64,000 nt of DNA, from contig JAANDG010000036.1 in NCBI GenBank assembly GCA_036852015.1, positions 275,501 through 339,500 on the forward strand. Direction: 5' to 3'. Made by a program: the position numbers and the translations under genes. The number at the start of each line of letters is the position of its first letter. Position 1 is the stretch's first letter. The DNA comes from Pelodera strongyloides (taxonomy: Eukaryota > Nematoda > Chromadorea > Rhabditida > Rhabditidae). The notes beneath the pieces were generated by a model, which worked only from the letters and a program-made list of their open reading frames with translations, was not told where the DNA came from and ran no database searches. Below are positions 11,363 to 23,300 of the stretch, one piece after another.

Positions 11363-14300
11363 GGGGCGATATTTAAAAAGTGGCAGCATCGAGGCATCGC
11401 GGCGTGGGGACACGATAAGTTCTGACAAAAATAAGGTTTCTAAATTCAACCTTTTCAGGAATTCCCACCAGTTATGGGACCTTTGTACCAGCACCCGGTA
11501 AAGGACAGAATTTTACTCTTCTTCAACACGTCACATTTGAAGTGGGCGCTTTTTAATTAACACTACAGCGCATCCCCAGCTCTATCGCGATCCTTTGGTC
11601 CAAATTAGTGGCCCCCGTCAAAAATGTGCCACATCTGCGCCAACTTTCGTCAGCGCTCCCATTCTTCTGCCTGTGTAGTTTAGTATTTGACACGCATACA
11701 AAGATGTTTCGAACATGACTGCCTTTATCGACTCGTGCTCCCCCAAGCACGAGCCCTATTTTATGCATGAGGCACGCTCGTTCTAGGGACCCATGCGGCA
11801 GACGGATCCACGCATTGGTCAAGGCTAACACGTGGCTCTTCAAAACGGTAGAATTCAACACGACCGATCCCAATATGTACAAGGACAGGGACGTGTCAAT
11901 AGAAAGTGAGAGTTGTTTTGCTTTACTATAAATTCGCTATCCTTGCTTATTGAGTTACAGTACAGAGCATCGACAACTCTATCGCGATCGGTTGATCCAA
12001 CTGCGACGCAGTCGTCGCCCCCGTCAAAAAAAAATGTGCCACACCTGCGCCACGGTTCCGTCGTGGCCCCCGTCAAAAATGTGCCACACCTGCGCCACTC
12101 CCACGTGGTGACGTGCATCCGCCGTAGATCTACGCCGTGCAACTTAATTTATAATTAATTACTCTACTCTACTGTACTGTGTGTGGCATCGTATCTGAGG
12201 CCGTATTCACCACTTCGTTTACCCCTGGAGAAAACTGTCTCTCGGAGAAAATTTACCTAGAAAGCGAGATTATGTCACAAAATTTGCATTCACCACTCAC
12301 TCTCCTTCCCGAAATAATGCGTTCTAAAAGTTTTGTCTCTAGAGAAAGGTTTACCCTTGAGTGGTGAATACGGCCTCTGAATGTTTTTAAACTTTTCGGC
12401 ACCGAATTGTCCGAAGTATCATTGAAGCAACGCTAGCTTAGAAATACCCCCTAGCTAGTGCCGTCAAAGTTCCATTTTTGTCGTGTGCGGACACGATAAA
12501 ATGCTAGAAAAATACACGATTATTCTGTTTTCAGACGTTATCACAATTCGCGACATCAACATCAACAAAGTGGAAAAGAAGTTCTACTATCATATGGTCA
12601 ACAGCAAATTCATGTTGAGAGATGTGAGTAACTTTTTTGTTCCTGCTGGGAATATAGAATATAGTATGAGAAACTATGAGAATTTGACTTACAGTCCAGT
12701 CATAATGTTAATCCTTTGTATGCGATACCGTAGCATACTGGTACTCTCAACGGCTGATATTTAATAATGTCGTATGTTTGTCTTCTAAGTGGAGCATTAT
12801 TGATTTTCGGAGGAGAATGTCCCGCGTATGGATCACATAGTCAATAATGAGGTATAATGGTTTCTAAGAGCAATGAAAGGGTCAGGCCCATTTCAAATGA
12901 CTCCTATTTTTGATGATTCCATCTGATTCTTCATGTCATATATAGTACTATACGATATTTTTCTAATTTTCAAGCGCAAAATTCACGCAGTATTCGGCAA
13001 TTTACCATTGCCAGTCATACCCAACTATTTACCAGTCATACCCAACTATTTGTACTGAAGACAGTTGTCACGCCCCCTTCGCGCTAATTGGGCAATATGC
13101 TCTATTGGGCGTGGTAATTGCGATATTGGCCAATCAAGCGCGAAGGGGCGTGTAAACTGCGATAAATAGCTGGGTATGACTGCCCACGGTAAATTGCCGA
13201 ATAGTGTGTGAATTTTGCGCTTGAAAATTAGAAAAAAATTCAGCCTACTATATTTGAAACGGAGAATCCGATGGAGTCATCAAAAATAGGGGTCATTTGA
13301 AATGGGCCTGACCCTTTAAAAGCAAGATTTATTGCTTTTTTCAGAAGAGTATGTTTCCCCCTTATGGACCCTTTATGCTTCCTCTGCGTACGGTCGGCGA
13401 CGCGGCCAATATGGATGACTTGCTCTACGCACAGAAGCTCATGGATCTGGAGTTTCTTGATGTATTTTCTTCCATCTTTTCATTATGCGTATTTCATCGA
13501 ATTTTTCGGAACCTTTACAATAATGCGTATTGAACCTGTTCTGCGTATGCTCGTAGTTGAATTCACCAGTCTTGGTTACGATAAAAGTGTGAGCGACGCG
13601 CCAAGAACCTTCATAAAGCTTGGCTGCTGAGCTTCGAAAATTTGGCACCAAAATTATGCGCGACTGGCGATATTCCGAAATACACAACGCCTTCTTTTCT
13701 TGTAAAATTACTGAATTCAGTGCTACCGTGATGAAATGAGCGGTAACGGTGTCTCGGGATGGTATCCTGGCATGCCCAAGAATTTGTTAACCGAGGTTAT
13801 GATGCATTATAAGGTAAGATTTCTAGTTAGCTTGTTATCATAACTTTGATTAAAGATAAAGATAAAAGATAAAGTGAACCGGGCTATATTAACCGAATCC
13901 GCCGAAACGGTGCACCGGGGTCCAGCTCAGAGGCTGGACATACTGGCCACTGAAACTTTGTTTAGCTACTTTTAATATTTTATTCGTACAAAGTAAGTCA
14001 AAGAAAGCAATGTAACGCTAATAATGTTCGTGGAGATTGCAGCTCATAAAATACTGAATTGCGGCATATACAGTCGGAATTTCAATTCAGTCAACACCAA
14101 TTACTATGCTTACTTTAGTCACAACCAGTATTCAACTACTCTGTACATTCCATACAAACCCTGCTTGTTCTGGCTAACAGCTGGTTTCAATTGCTATTGG
14201 TGCATGAGATTGGCTACCAATTTACGGTGGAAAGTCGCTCGGGCTTCAAGGTAAGGTGACTTTGCTTAACATTCGAGTTTTCTTTCTGGCATTTTGTAAT

Positions 14301-17300
14301 TCTTTACTATTTGGCAGTAACGCGTTCACGGTAGAAAGCTACAATATTGTACCTTTTCTATAGCTGCAACTGTATGTATTTACTATTTCTGTGTCCTTCC
14401 GACACATTAGTGTAAGGAACAAGTTATGTTCAGCATGTGTGCATGCGCTTCATTAACATTGTACCTCCGATTTAAAAAAAAATGTCCATCACAAATCATA
14501 ATTGCAGGCGCATCTTCGAACAATGGGCATCGGACGGTTCAAGTACTACGTCGGCAACATTTTCTTCTACGCGATTAAGTCATTTGCCATTGTGACGCTG
14601 ACGATGTTCCCGTTCATGGCATATGTTAAGGTATGGCAATCGTCTAGATTGCGTTGTTTTCTAAAATTGTGCCAAACCAGCGCGAGTCAACCGGTGAGTG
14701 TGGCATGCATGTGCCACAAGCGCGCGCACAAACAGAAAAAATGCTGATATGTGGAAAATGCTTGCAATTAATAGATATTATTCCATTTTTAGTCGGCCAG
14801 CATTTTGATGTGGTTCGTCGGCGCAATTGTCTACTCATTTATGATTGCGGTGTTTGGAGCTTTTTGCACGACGTTTATATCCGTTTCGTCGCGCTACTTT
14901 GATATTGGTGAGGGATTTGTTTGAAGAAAAGTAAAGAAAATATTCAGCACGACACCGCTAGATACATGACACCGGTACAGCGTGACACCGCCCCAGATTC
15001 AGCATGACACCGCCACACAATTGCAATATTCGGCATTTTAATGACGTTATATCTTTATGCAAGATTCTCCAGGACATTGATTGGTAAATATGTAATTGTA
15101 AATACGGTAATTATTTTTTTGCAGCAATTATTCTCGTCTGGTTCTCACTGCACACTGACAATAGCGAGTGGAACGATGTGTCCTTTCACTATCCAGAGGT
15201 AATAATTTATTAGGCACAAAGTAGGTTTTTGTGCCTCTTATTTAATTACGGAACGGGTACGGTAGCTCAACTACTCTACGTACGGGTATGGGTACTCTAA
15301 ACGACAGTAGTTATGTTTAACTCTAGTTTAATTCTACCGACTTTTCTTTGTTTCTCTTCGTTGCAGCCCAACGGCTATAGTTGTCAGCTCTTGGCAGGTC
15401 ATTTGTGATTTGGGACCTTCAATTCTGAACTCTAAATTCATTTGGCCTCGTTCAAAGCGCCCTAACAGCACAATGTTTCTCGGAATTAGTATTACACGGT
15501 ACTTTTATTATTATTATTAGTATTCCAGTCGATCCTGACTCTCCTCAACTTCGCCGACGCCTTCTTCATGTACAACAACTACTTGGCGCAATTGACCATG
15601 CTCGGTAACTTTTTATTCCATTTGCCGAGCAGGTGTCAGAAAATGCACTGTACAATTTTCTAGACGCCAAAACTTTGGGATCAGGGAACAGGACAGGCTA
15701 TAATTTCCATGCGTAATTTCGGAGATGGTCGCTTAGTTGAGATTCGCACCGTAAATTACCACTGATACGTTTCACCCAAATCTACATATTTGCATTTGCC
15801 TCCTGAGATGGTTGATGCGTAATTTTACGCATAGATTTATAGCCTGGAACAGGAGCTTGTCGCATGGTGTCAGACATATTTTTTACGGTACAGGGAACGA
15901 TTCCGGTGTGAACATAGCCGTACCGGTGCAGTGCTTACTTCAGTACCGCGCTCGTATTGAGTTGACAATACATTGCTCTATTTTGTTCAGGACGTACCGA
16001 AGTGTTCCCCAGCATGTGGTGGGGTTGCAGTCAGCAAATGTGTGGTGGTTTGGCCCTTGTCGGACTCTTTGTCGATGTCCTCCTCTTCTTTATGTTCACT
16101 CTCTACTTGGACGCCATCACTTGCTCGGAGGATGAGGGCAGACTGACACCCCTGTTCTTTTTGTCTGTCAGTTTTCAGCGTTTTCAGCGTTATAAGCAGT
16201 TGTTAGCTTTTCAGCACAGTGCGGAAAACACTGTAATAATTCACTACTGTAGCAACCTAGTACGTTAGAAATTTTAGGAATATTGTAGTTTTTTTAACGT
16301 TTTTTTTATCTGAAGTCTGAATGATAAAGGTTTCAGGGTTCGTTCTGGCGACCGCGTGTTGGCCCTCCAGAACATGAAGCTGCGGAAGCTGTGAGTATTA
16401 TTACTTTTTTAAGGGATGTCATAAACTTGACTCTTCAGAATTTCCGTCCGATTTTCTAACGTGGACATTTTGAATGAATCCAGGGCCATGCTTGAGCAAC
16501 TTGGGCTTCGTACCTAAGATCCGCAGCGTAGCGTAGCTTCCGTAGCGGTAAAGATCCGTAGCGGTCGTCCTTAGGGTTATGAATCGACATATAACGCTTA
16601 CATGTTTTGTGCTTTAGAAACAATTGTACGAGGACGTGGAGCATGACGTCGAAGAAAAAATGATGAAAACGGGATTGGAAAGTGTACGTGATAAATAGCG
16701 TCTTACATACACTGAAACCCAATTCATTTCCCCTCCCTCGGGTTCTCCAAAAATAGAACGCAAGCGTCCCATGTTAGCCCAATTCATGCGAGAAAAATTG
16801 CATTAAATGAATGCATACGGAAAGAAAAATTTCTTTACGCTTTAAGACGTGCACCTTTATTCAAGGGAGTTCAAATTCAAAGCTTGGTTTGTTTACGCCA
16901 TGTTCCGCAGAGGTCCTGAGCAGTAGGCGAAGAGTTCCAGATGACAAATTGCTCGACGTCTTCGGGCTAGAGCCAGAAGTCCATGATTCACTCGCCGAGT
17001 GGTGGTTTCAAAAAGCCGGGCTATCCGATTTTTTTCTGGGACTCTTATGCAAGGAAACATGCCTTTTCGCATGAATTCTTTTAGAATGTTCCCCCTGCCT
17101 TACAGACCGGCACCAGTGGATCGGACAAGCTCGGAACACTACAGACGAAGACGAATCAATCGGAAGATAAAGAAAAGGAAAAAGCACCCGGCGCAGAGCA
17201 GCAAACGCAAATTGGAGAGAACGATGTGACGGTATGTATGTCTGACAACTTGTTTAATTAATGTGTTGAAAGCGCCGCTACCTACTGTGCTACCACTATC

Positions 17301-20300
17301 GACGCTACGCTTCATGTGTAAACTGTAAACTGACAGGTAAAAAAACGCGGACAATGCGATGCACCACACGTATCTTGGTTCTTTATAGGCAGCAATATTC
17401 ATTGTAGGTTTGATAATTGATAAAGTAAATTGAGGAAAACTTTTTTTTCTCGTGGGTTTGTCCCTTTAAAGCGAAATGCTAGCCCCTTTGGAAAATTTGC
17501 ATATGATAAGCAAATCCTATGTATCCTATGTTAATTTTGTACGATTGCCGTGGACGATCGTACAAAATTAGAATAGGATACATAGGATTTGCTTATCATA
17601 TGCAAATTTTCCAAAGGGGCTTGCATTTCGCTTTAAGAATATAAACTGATAACTTGATAACTCAGCTTGACGGAGTGGGACTGTTTCACAATGGAGACTG
17701 GCGAATGGCGCGAGTGCAACTAAAAGCATACGCAGGACAAGTAGGTTTTTTTTATTCTACCTTCAAAGCGAAATACCGACCGGTTTTTGAAACACATCGA
17801 GTACATCAGCATTCTTGTGCAGCTTATGCAAATGAACGTAAATTAGAATAAAAAATCGGGCTAAATTCGAAAAATTAGCATAAATACGTAAAAAGTCAGT
17901 TATCCACGCGTTTCAAATGCCGGCCCGGTTTCCGTTTTAAAACTGAGAATTTGGGTTGGCCTTTCAGAGTAGTCATTAACCACATTATTAAAATGATAAC
18001 ACACACGTAGACCACAGGATAGTGACAAATTTCGCATTCAAGTCTTAAGTACTTTGAGTGTCAGCACTTAATATCTACGGTAAGTTAAGATCATACTGCA
18101 TCCAGGATTTGTTAGAGTTCTAAATTCTGCAGGTCCTGGTCACCTACGGTCACAATCTCTCCGGACATAGACTAATGTTGGACCTGATCGCTGGAAAGTT
18201 ACGCCCGACTTATGGAGAAGTCCGACTTCTGGGCGAAACTGTACTGAAACCAAAGGTATTTTGTGAAACCCTGAGAAATAGTCTAGTCTCATGACCCTCA
18301 ACATTTGAGAATCATGCTGTTTACTGTTTCTTTTACATGCAGATTTCCGTCACTAAAATTGAATATTCCGCAGATACTTCGATGTTTGCTCAACATTCTA
18401 TAACTTATCCTACTATTAAAGCGAAATACCTGCCTGTTGTTGAAATGCATCGTGTACAACGTATGTATGCTAATTTACTCGAATTTAGCTCGAGTTTTTA
18501 TCCTAATTTATGTTAATTTGCATAAAATGCATAAGAATGCTGGTGTACTCGATGTGTTTCAAAAACCGGTCGGTATTTCGCTTTAAGAATAAACACAACA
18601 TTCTAGCCACGCATGACTGCTCTCTCGTCGGATCGCGACACATTCATCGAGGATTTAACTCTACGACAACACATTGAACTGTTTACAAACTTGCGTTGCG
18701 GCCGCGATGAGGAGTCCGACCTGGAGCTGGCCGCGGTACGGGCGTCGCTAAACCTGGAAGACCTGATGGATACGGTAAGTTAACCAGAAAACTGGATAAT
18801 AATCGTACCCAAACCGGAGGTACCTGATTCTAAGTAGCGGTCAAAGATTGAATTCTATGTCCAGGTCCAGATTGAACGGGGAAACGGAATATTAGGTAGA
18901 ATGTTAGGTACCCAAATGTCAATGTTTCATGATACCATTTTCTTAGACATTTTGAGTGTGTTGTCAATAATTGTACTTGTCAAGATGAACATCATTATTA
19001 TATTGGTACAGAAAAGTTGTTGATGACCTTGTTTAGAAACTTCAACGTTTCTCGCATTCGGAAAGAAGACGAGCTGCGTTCTTGCTGACTTTTTGTGGAA
19101 AATGTCCAGTGGTTTTGTTCGAGTCAGTATTTTTTTTTCTTGATTTTTATGATTTTTATGATAAAGCGAACCCGGTTTTTGAGGCCGGTTTTTGAAATGC
19201 ATTGTACACAACTGAGTTCTTACGTATTTATGCAAATTTACTCGAGTTTGTTTAGCTCGATTTTTTATTCTAATTTATGTTCATTTGCATAAGCTGCATC
19301 AGAATTCTGGTCTACTCGATGTGTTTCAAAAACCGGCCGGTATTTCGGCTTAAGGAGTTAGATAGATAACCCACGGTGATCACTATCTGGACGCCGTTCC
19401 GATGACAAATTCATGTTTGATCTTTAAACTGTCGACAGTCATTTATATTTTTCAGCAATGTGAGCTCAGATTGTTCGCTAAATATGCGCCGTACCATGGA
19501 GATGGAAATCCACAAGATGAAGACTAAAAGGTGGACTTTTCTTACTGTAATTTTCGCCATTGTATACTTATTAGTTGCTAATTCTTCTCTCCATCTGGAA
19601 AAAATGAGGTACCATGCTACGGCTGCTGCTTATTGTTGGATCTTACGATTTTTTGCACTACAAGGCAATTACAAAATGCTAATTACTTGATAATTGTTGC
19701 CCGAATTCTAGTTAATTAACAATTTTTTAGGACGATCATCGTCGCATCTGATAACCCGATCGAAGCGGAAATGCTGGGTGAACGTCTCGCGTTTTTCAGT
19801 CGTGGACGCTTGATTGGCATCGGAACTCCGGAATTTTACCTGAAAGTGTACGTTTACGTACTACTGACGAACACATTAGCAAGCGTCTTATACGTCTATT
19901 CTGTTGAGCATAACGGGTACCACAGTTGTCTGGTTTTAGTTTTCTAAGGCCGTCTAATTAATTGATTACGATGATTGACGAATTATAATTATTGATTTAG
20001 ATTCGGCAACGCTTTCCTCCTATCGATCTGGCCCAGTCCCAAGTTCGACGAAAAGTGTGCTATGGACCTGTCAACCTTGATTGTGGAAAAACTTGAATCG
20101 GCCGATATCGATAATTATTACAATAAGAACTTTCGAGTGCGATTTCCGCCGAGAAAGCAGAGCGAGTGAGTTTTTGGTTTATACTTGTATGCGATTTTAG
20201 AAAAGGATAACGAGGAAGAACTCGTCGCCTACTGCTCAGGACCTCTGCGGAACATGTCATAAGCAAACCTTGAAATTGTACTTTGAACTCCCTTGAATAA

Positions 20301-23300
20301 AGGTGCACGCTCTTCAAGCGTAAAACAAATTAAAAAAAAAAAAAAAAAGACCACTTGCCATATATTACAGACAACTGTTATATTCAAGGATCCAAATAAG
20401 TATTGTCAGCCCTAAACCTAAGCCTTTGTCCAAGCCTATAGTTTTCCAACATTCCCTTATAGATACAACGAGGTGCTCAAGGAGCTTCGCATCAACAATG
20501 AAAAATACGGAATCAGTTATTGTGAAATGCAAAAGACCGGAATTGAGGAGTTGTACACGAGGTATTACTCTGGGTGTTAAGTGTTAATTCCCTTAAGATT
20601 GAGTCTGTCTATGCTCAAGCCTTAGATCAAGCCTAAACGTAAAGTAAGCCTAAGTCTAAGAGCCTAAGAACTGTCTAATCTGTACTTGTAAGCCTATCTT
20701 TGGGCGTAGTCAAATCCCAAGCCCAAGTTCACGCTCACGTTCATTCATTCGTCGATACTTTTCAGCGCATTAGAGCAGGACACTTCCGCGATGAAAGAGC
20801 ACAAAAACCCTGAAAATGTGAAGCAATTGTGCCAATTACAAGAATGCAAGTTGTTCCACACGTGTTTAAAGGATGGCAGTCACTCCAAAATCATCATTTT
20901 GCTTCGAGTTTACTTGAATTTAGTAAAGAATAAAGAAAAATACTTTACCAACACCGAATAATTTGAATTCCAACTCAGGGGGTGAACAAGTAGAAAAGTA
21001 GTTCTACTTAGCTACCGCAGGATTATGAAACGTGTAGTGATATGCCTGCAGACCTTTGCAATGTATGTAAAGATATAATATGCATATATTTGCCGAAATA
21101 ATTTGCATACTCCCGATCGGGAAGCAGCTGTATGAACACGTTTCGTGATCCTGCGGTAGCTACGTAGAACTACTTTTCTACTCGTTCACTCCCTGAGTTG
21201 GAATTCAAATTATTCGGTTTTGGTAAAGTATTTGTCTCTATTCTTTACTAAATACAAGTAAACTCGAAGAAAAACGACGATTTTGTAGTGACTGCGATCC
21301 TTTAATTATTGAGTCGCGATTTTTTTCATTACGCCATTAGCTTATTGACCGGGTGTTGGCTTATTGGATAATACACCCGGACACCATTGGTCACTCACTG
21401 GACACCCTTGGACACCCTTGGACACCAGTGGACACCCTTGGACACCATTGGACACTCTTGGACACCCTTGGACACCCCAAAGCGTCTTGGACCCCCTGAA
21501 ACTAACTTATAGGATGGACGTATAGGATCGACGAAAGCGAACAGTTCTTCATTCGTTGATGTTTTTTGTATTTTTTTTTTAAACACAAGTATTCTTTTCT
21601 TTGTGATCGGCATTCTACCTGGGGTTTTCAATTGCTTTTCGGCTACACAACATCGTTCAGTGCGCGGTGTATTTGGTGGATCGGGCGTAGTTAAATGGAG
21701 TGTTAGGATAGCTTCCTCACACCACAATTCATTAGCCTTTTGTGTACGAGCTACGCTTCACTCAAGCAATCTGCCGGTTTATTGTTCAATTCCTTAGCGT
21801 TTCAGAAACATGTAAATTTTCCGCACGGGGTGTCCAAGGGTGTCCAAGAGTGTCCAATGGTGTCCAAGGGTGTCCAAGGGTGTCCAAGGGTGTCCGGTGA
21901 GTGTCCAATGGTGTCCGGGTGTATTATCCAATAAGCCCCGGGGGCTCGGTGTTAGAAGGAGGAGGCAGGACGGGAGAGTACTATCCTTTACTTCATGTTA
22001 GACAACTTCATGTTTACTTCACGTCATGTGAATCACTTCTAAACTAAATAATTAAGAAGTAGCCCTGGTTCAAAGATAACAGAGGGACGCACCAGCTCTT
22101 CTCTTCACTAATCACAACTAATTCAGCCGTCGAAACTGGCTTCAAGTGCTGGGCGCGACAGTTGTTGGCCATTTGGAAGCTGCGCCTTCGTTTTATGATC
22201 AGAAAGTCGTCGCTTAGCTTTTCGCTATTCATCTTACCTGCACTGATTGCCATTCCAGTGTACTTTTCACTCCACGCATTTGACACGTTGTCAGGTGAAT
22301 ATTTATGAATGATTCTTAAAGAAACAACCAAAACACAAAAAAAGATGATAGACATGGCAAATGAAGAGAGAGAGAGATGGACAGAGGGAGAAAGTGAGAA
22401 AAATAAAGATGGAATGAGAGAGACCCCGAGAAAAAGTCGGGTTAGAAGCCGACTGCGATTTTGCATCGGCCTAACTCATTTACTTCAGACTACTACTGCT
22501 CGGATTTTCCACGCTACAAGCCGTTCCGAATCATGACCGACACAGAAATGAAACCGTATATCGAACACTCGTTGAAAAATTCCCCTTACGAGTGAGTTTA
22601 GGATTTCGTCTTGTTGACGCGGCTGCTATTGTTGAAGCAGTTGATGCTAATATAAATGTTGCTTCACCAGGATCGGGGCATTTGCCGACTTATGGCACAA
22701 TGAGTTTGCGTTAGAGCTCGAGGTCATGTAAGCGGAGTAAACGGAGAATGGTTTGTTGGGGTAATAGAACCTGTTTTGGGTAGTTTGACGAGGGGTGGGG
22801 GGGGGGGGGGGGGGGGGTGGGGGGGGGGGGGGGGGGGGGGGGAGGGGGATGCCGTAATCCATTTCTTTCCGCTGGTGACAACAGAAGTAAAGGGAAAACG
22901 GCGTTTGCTCTACATAATTTTATTTGAGGTGGGGAGTGCTAGAAGGTATGGTAGTCCTTCTTACCGCTGGTAATATAATCCATTGACAGTGTCGAAGTGG
23001 TGATCAAGAACATTTCCGAGCTACACCAACGCAAAACTGATTGGTTCTTCGAATATCCGCCACATATATTTGGTGAGCTCCTGCAACGATTTCAAGCGCA
23101 TACAGCTGAATTTTACTAATGTTTCGACTGTTTTACCGAACTACTAACGTTGTCACGTTGTTTATGAAGCTTTTATATTGTAGAACTGCTTTTCCATGTA
23201 CTAATATACAAATTTGTTGCATGTTGCGTCAGGTAGCACAGAATGGAGTATGATGCACAAGCTACCGGCACTTTATAGCAATAGCTTTAAAATATGGACT

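Larger units (their letters stand above)
10576..16683 (+). other. ABCA segment 1: helix 1, extracellular loop, TMD1
   Basis: Exons 10576-10653, 10736-10803, 11055-11187, 11459-11541, 11787-11905, 12535-12623, 13345-13461, 13721-13813, 14119-14250, 14508-14630, 14793-14907, 15125-15198, 15529-15604, 15991-16166, 16337-16390 and 16618-16683, about residues 1-532. Helix 1 is followed by a short extracellular loop (about 200 residues). The conserved ABCA passage before helix 2 is visible (SVHSIQTLLVLANSW, then HEIGY and LRTMGIGRFKYYVGN). Further helices include SFAIVTLTMFPFMAY, SILMWFVGAIVYSFMIAVFG and GGLALVGLFVDVLLFFMF. The segment ends with the typical ABCA motif YLD...G...P...FW (YLDAITCSEDEG, GSFWRPRVGPPEHE). 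All exon phases agree. Confidence 0.8.
17106..20878 (+). other. ABCA segment 2: degenerate NBD1 and regulatory stretch
   Basis: Exons 17106-17231, 17666-17740, 18133-18255, 18607-18774, 19037-19122, 19456-19530, 19731-19847, 20001-20165, 20463-20561 and 20766-20878, about residues 533-914. Motifs align with ABCA NBD1 but are changed. Walker A is GHNLSGHRLM (usual GHNGAGKTT), so the Lys is His. In the Q-loop region, SSDRDTFIEDLTLRQHIELF has Asp where Gln is expected. The signature is FSHSERRR (usual LSGGMKRR). Walker B is VVLFDN (usual VVLLDE), so the catalytic Glu is Asn. The H-loop is VASDNPIEAE, with Asp for His. After the NBD, KYGISYCEMQKTGIEELYT matches the usual ABCA pattern. The last exon has no good donor before it runs into a MITE; phase requires GTCACT at 20879 inside that element. 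Confidence 0.8.

Noticed and set aside
15366..15396. Possible 31-bp exon (PNGYSCQLLA) in the ABCA gene
   Set aside because: Good borders, but including it breaks the phase between flanking exons; skipping it keeps the frame.
22044..22466. 140-codon minus-strand frame
   Set aside because: Shadow of the ABCA TMD2 exon at 22127-22294 plus a CT-rich intron.
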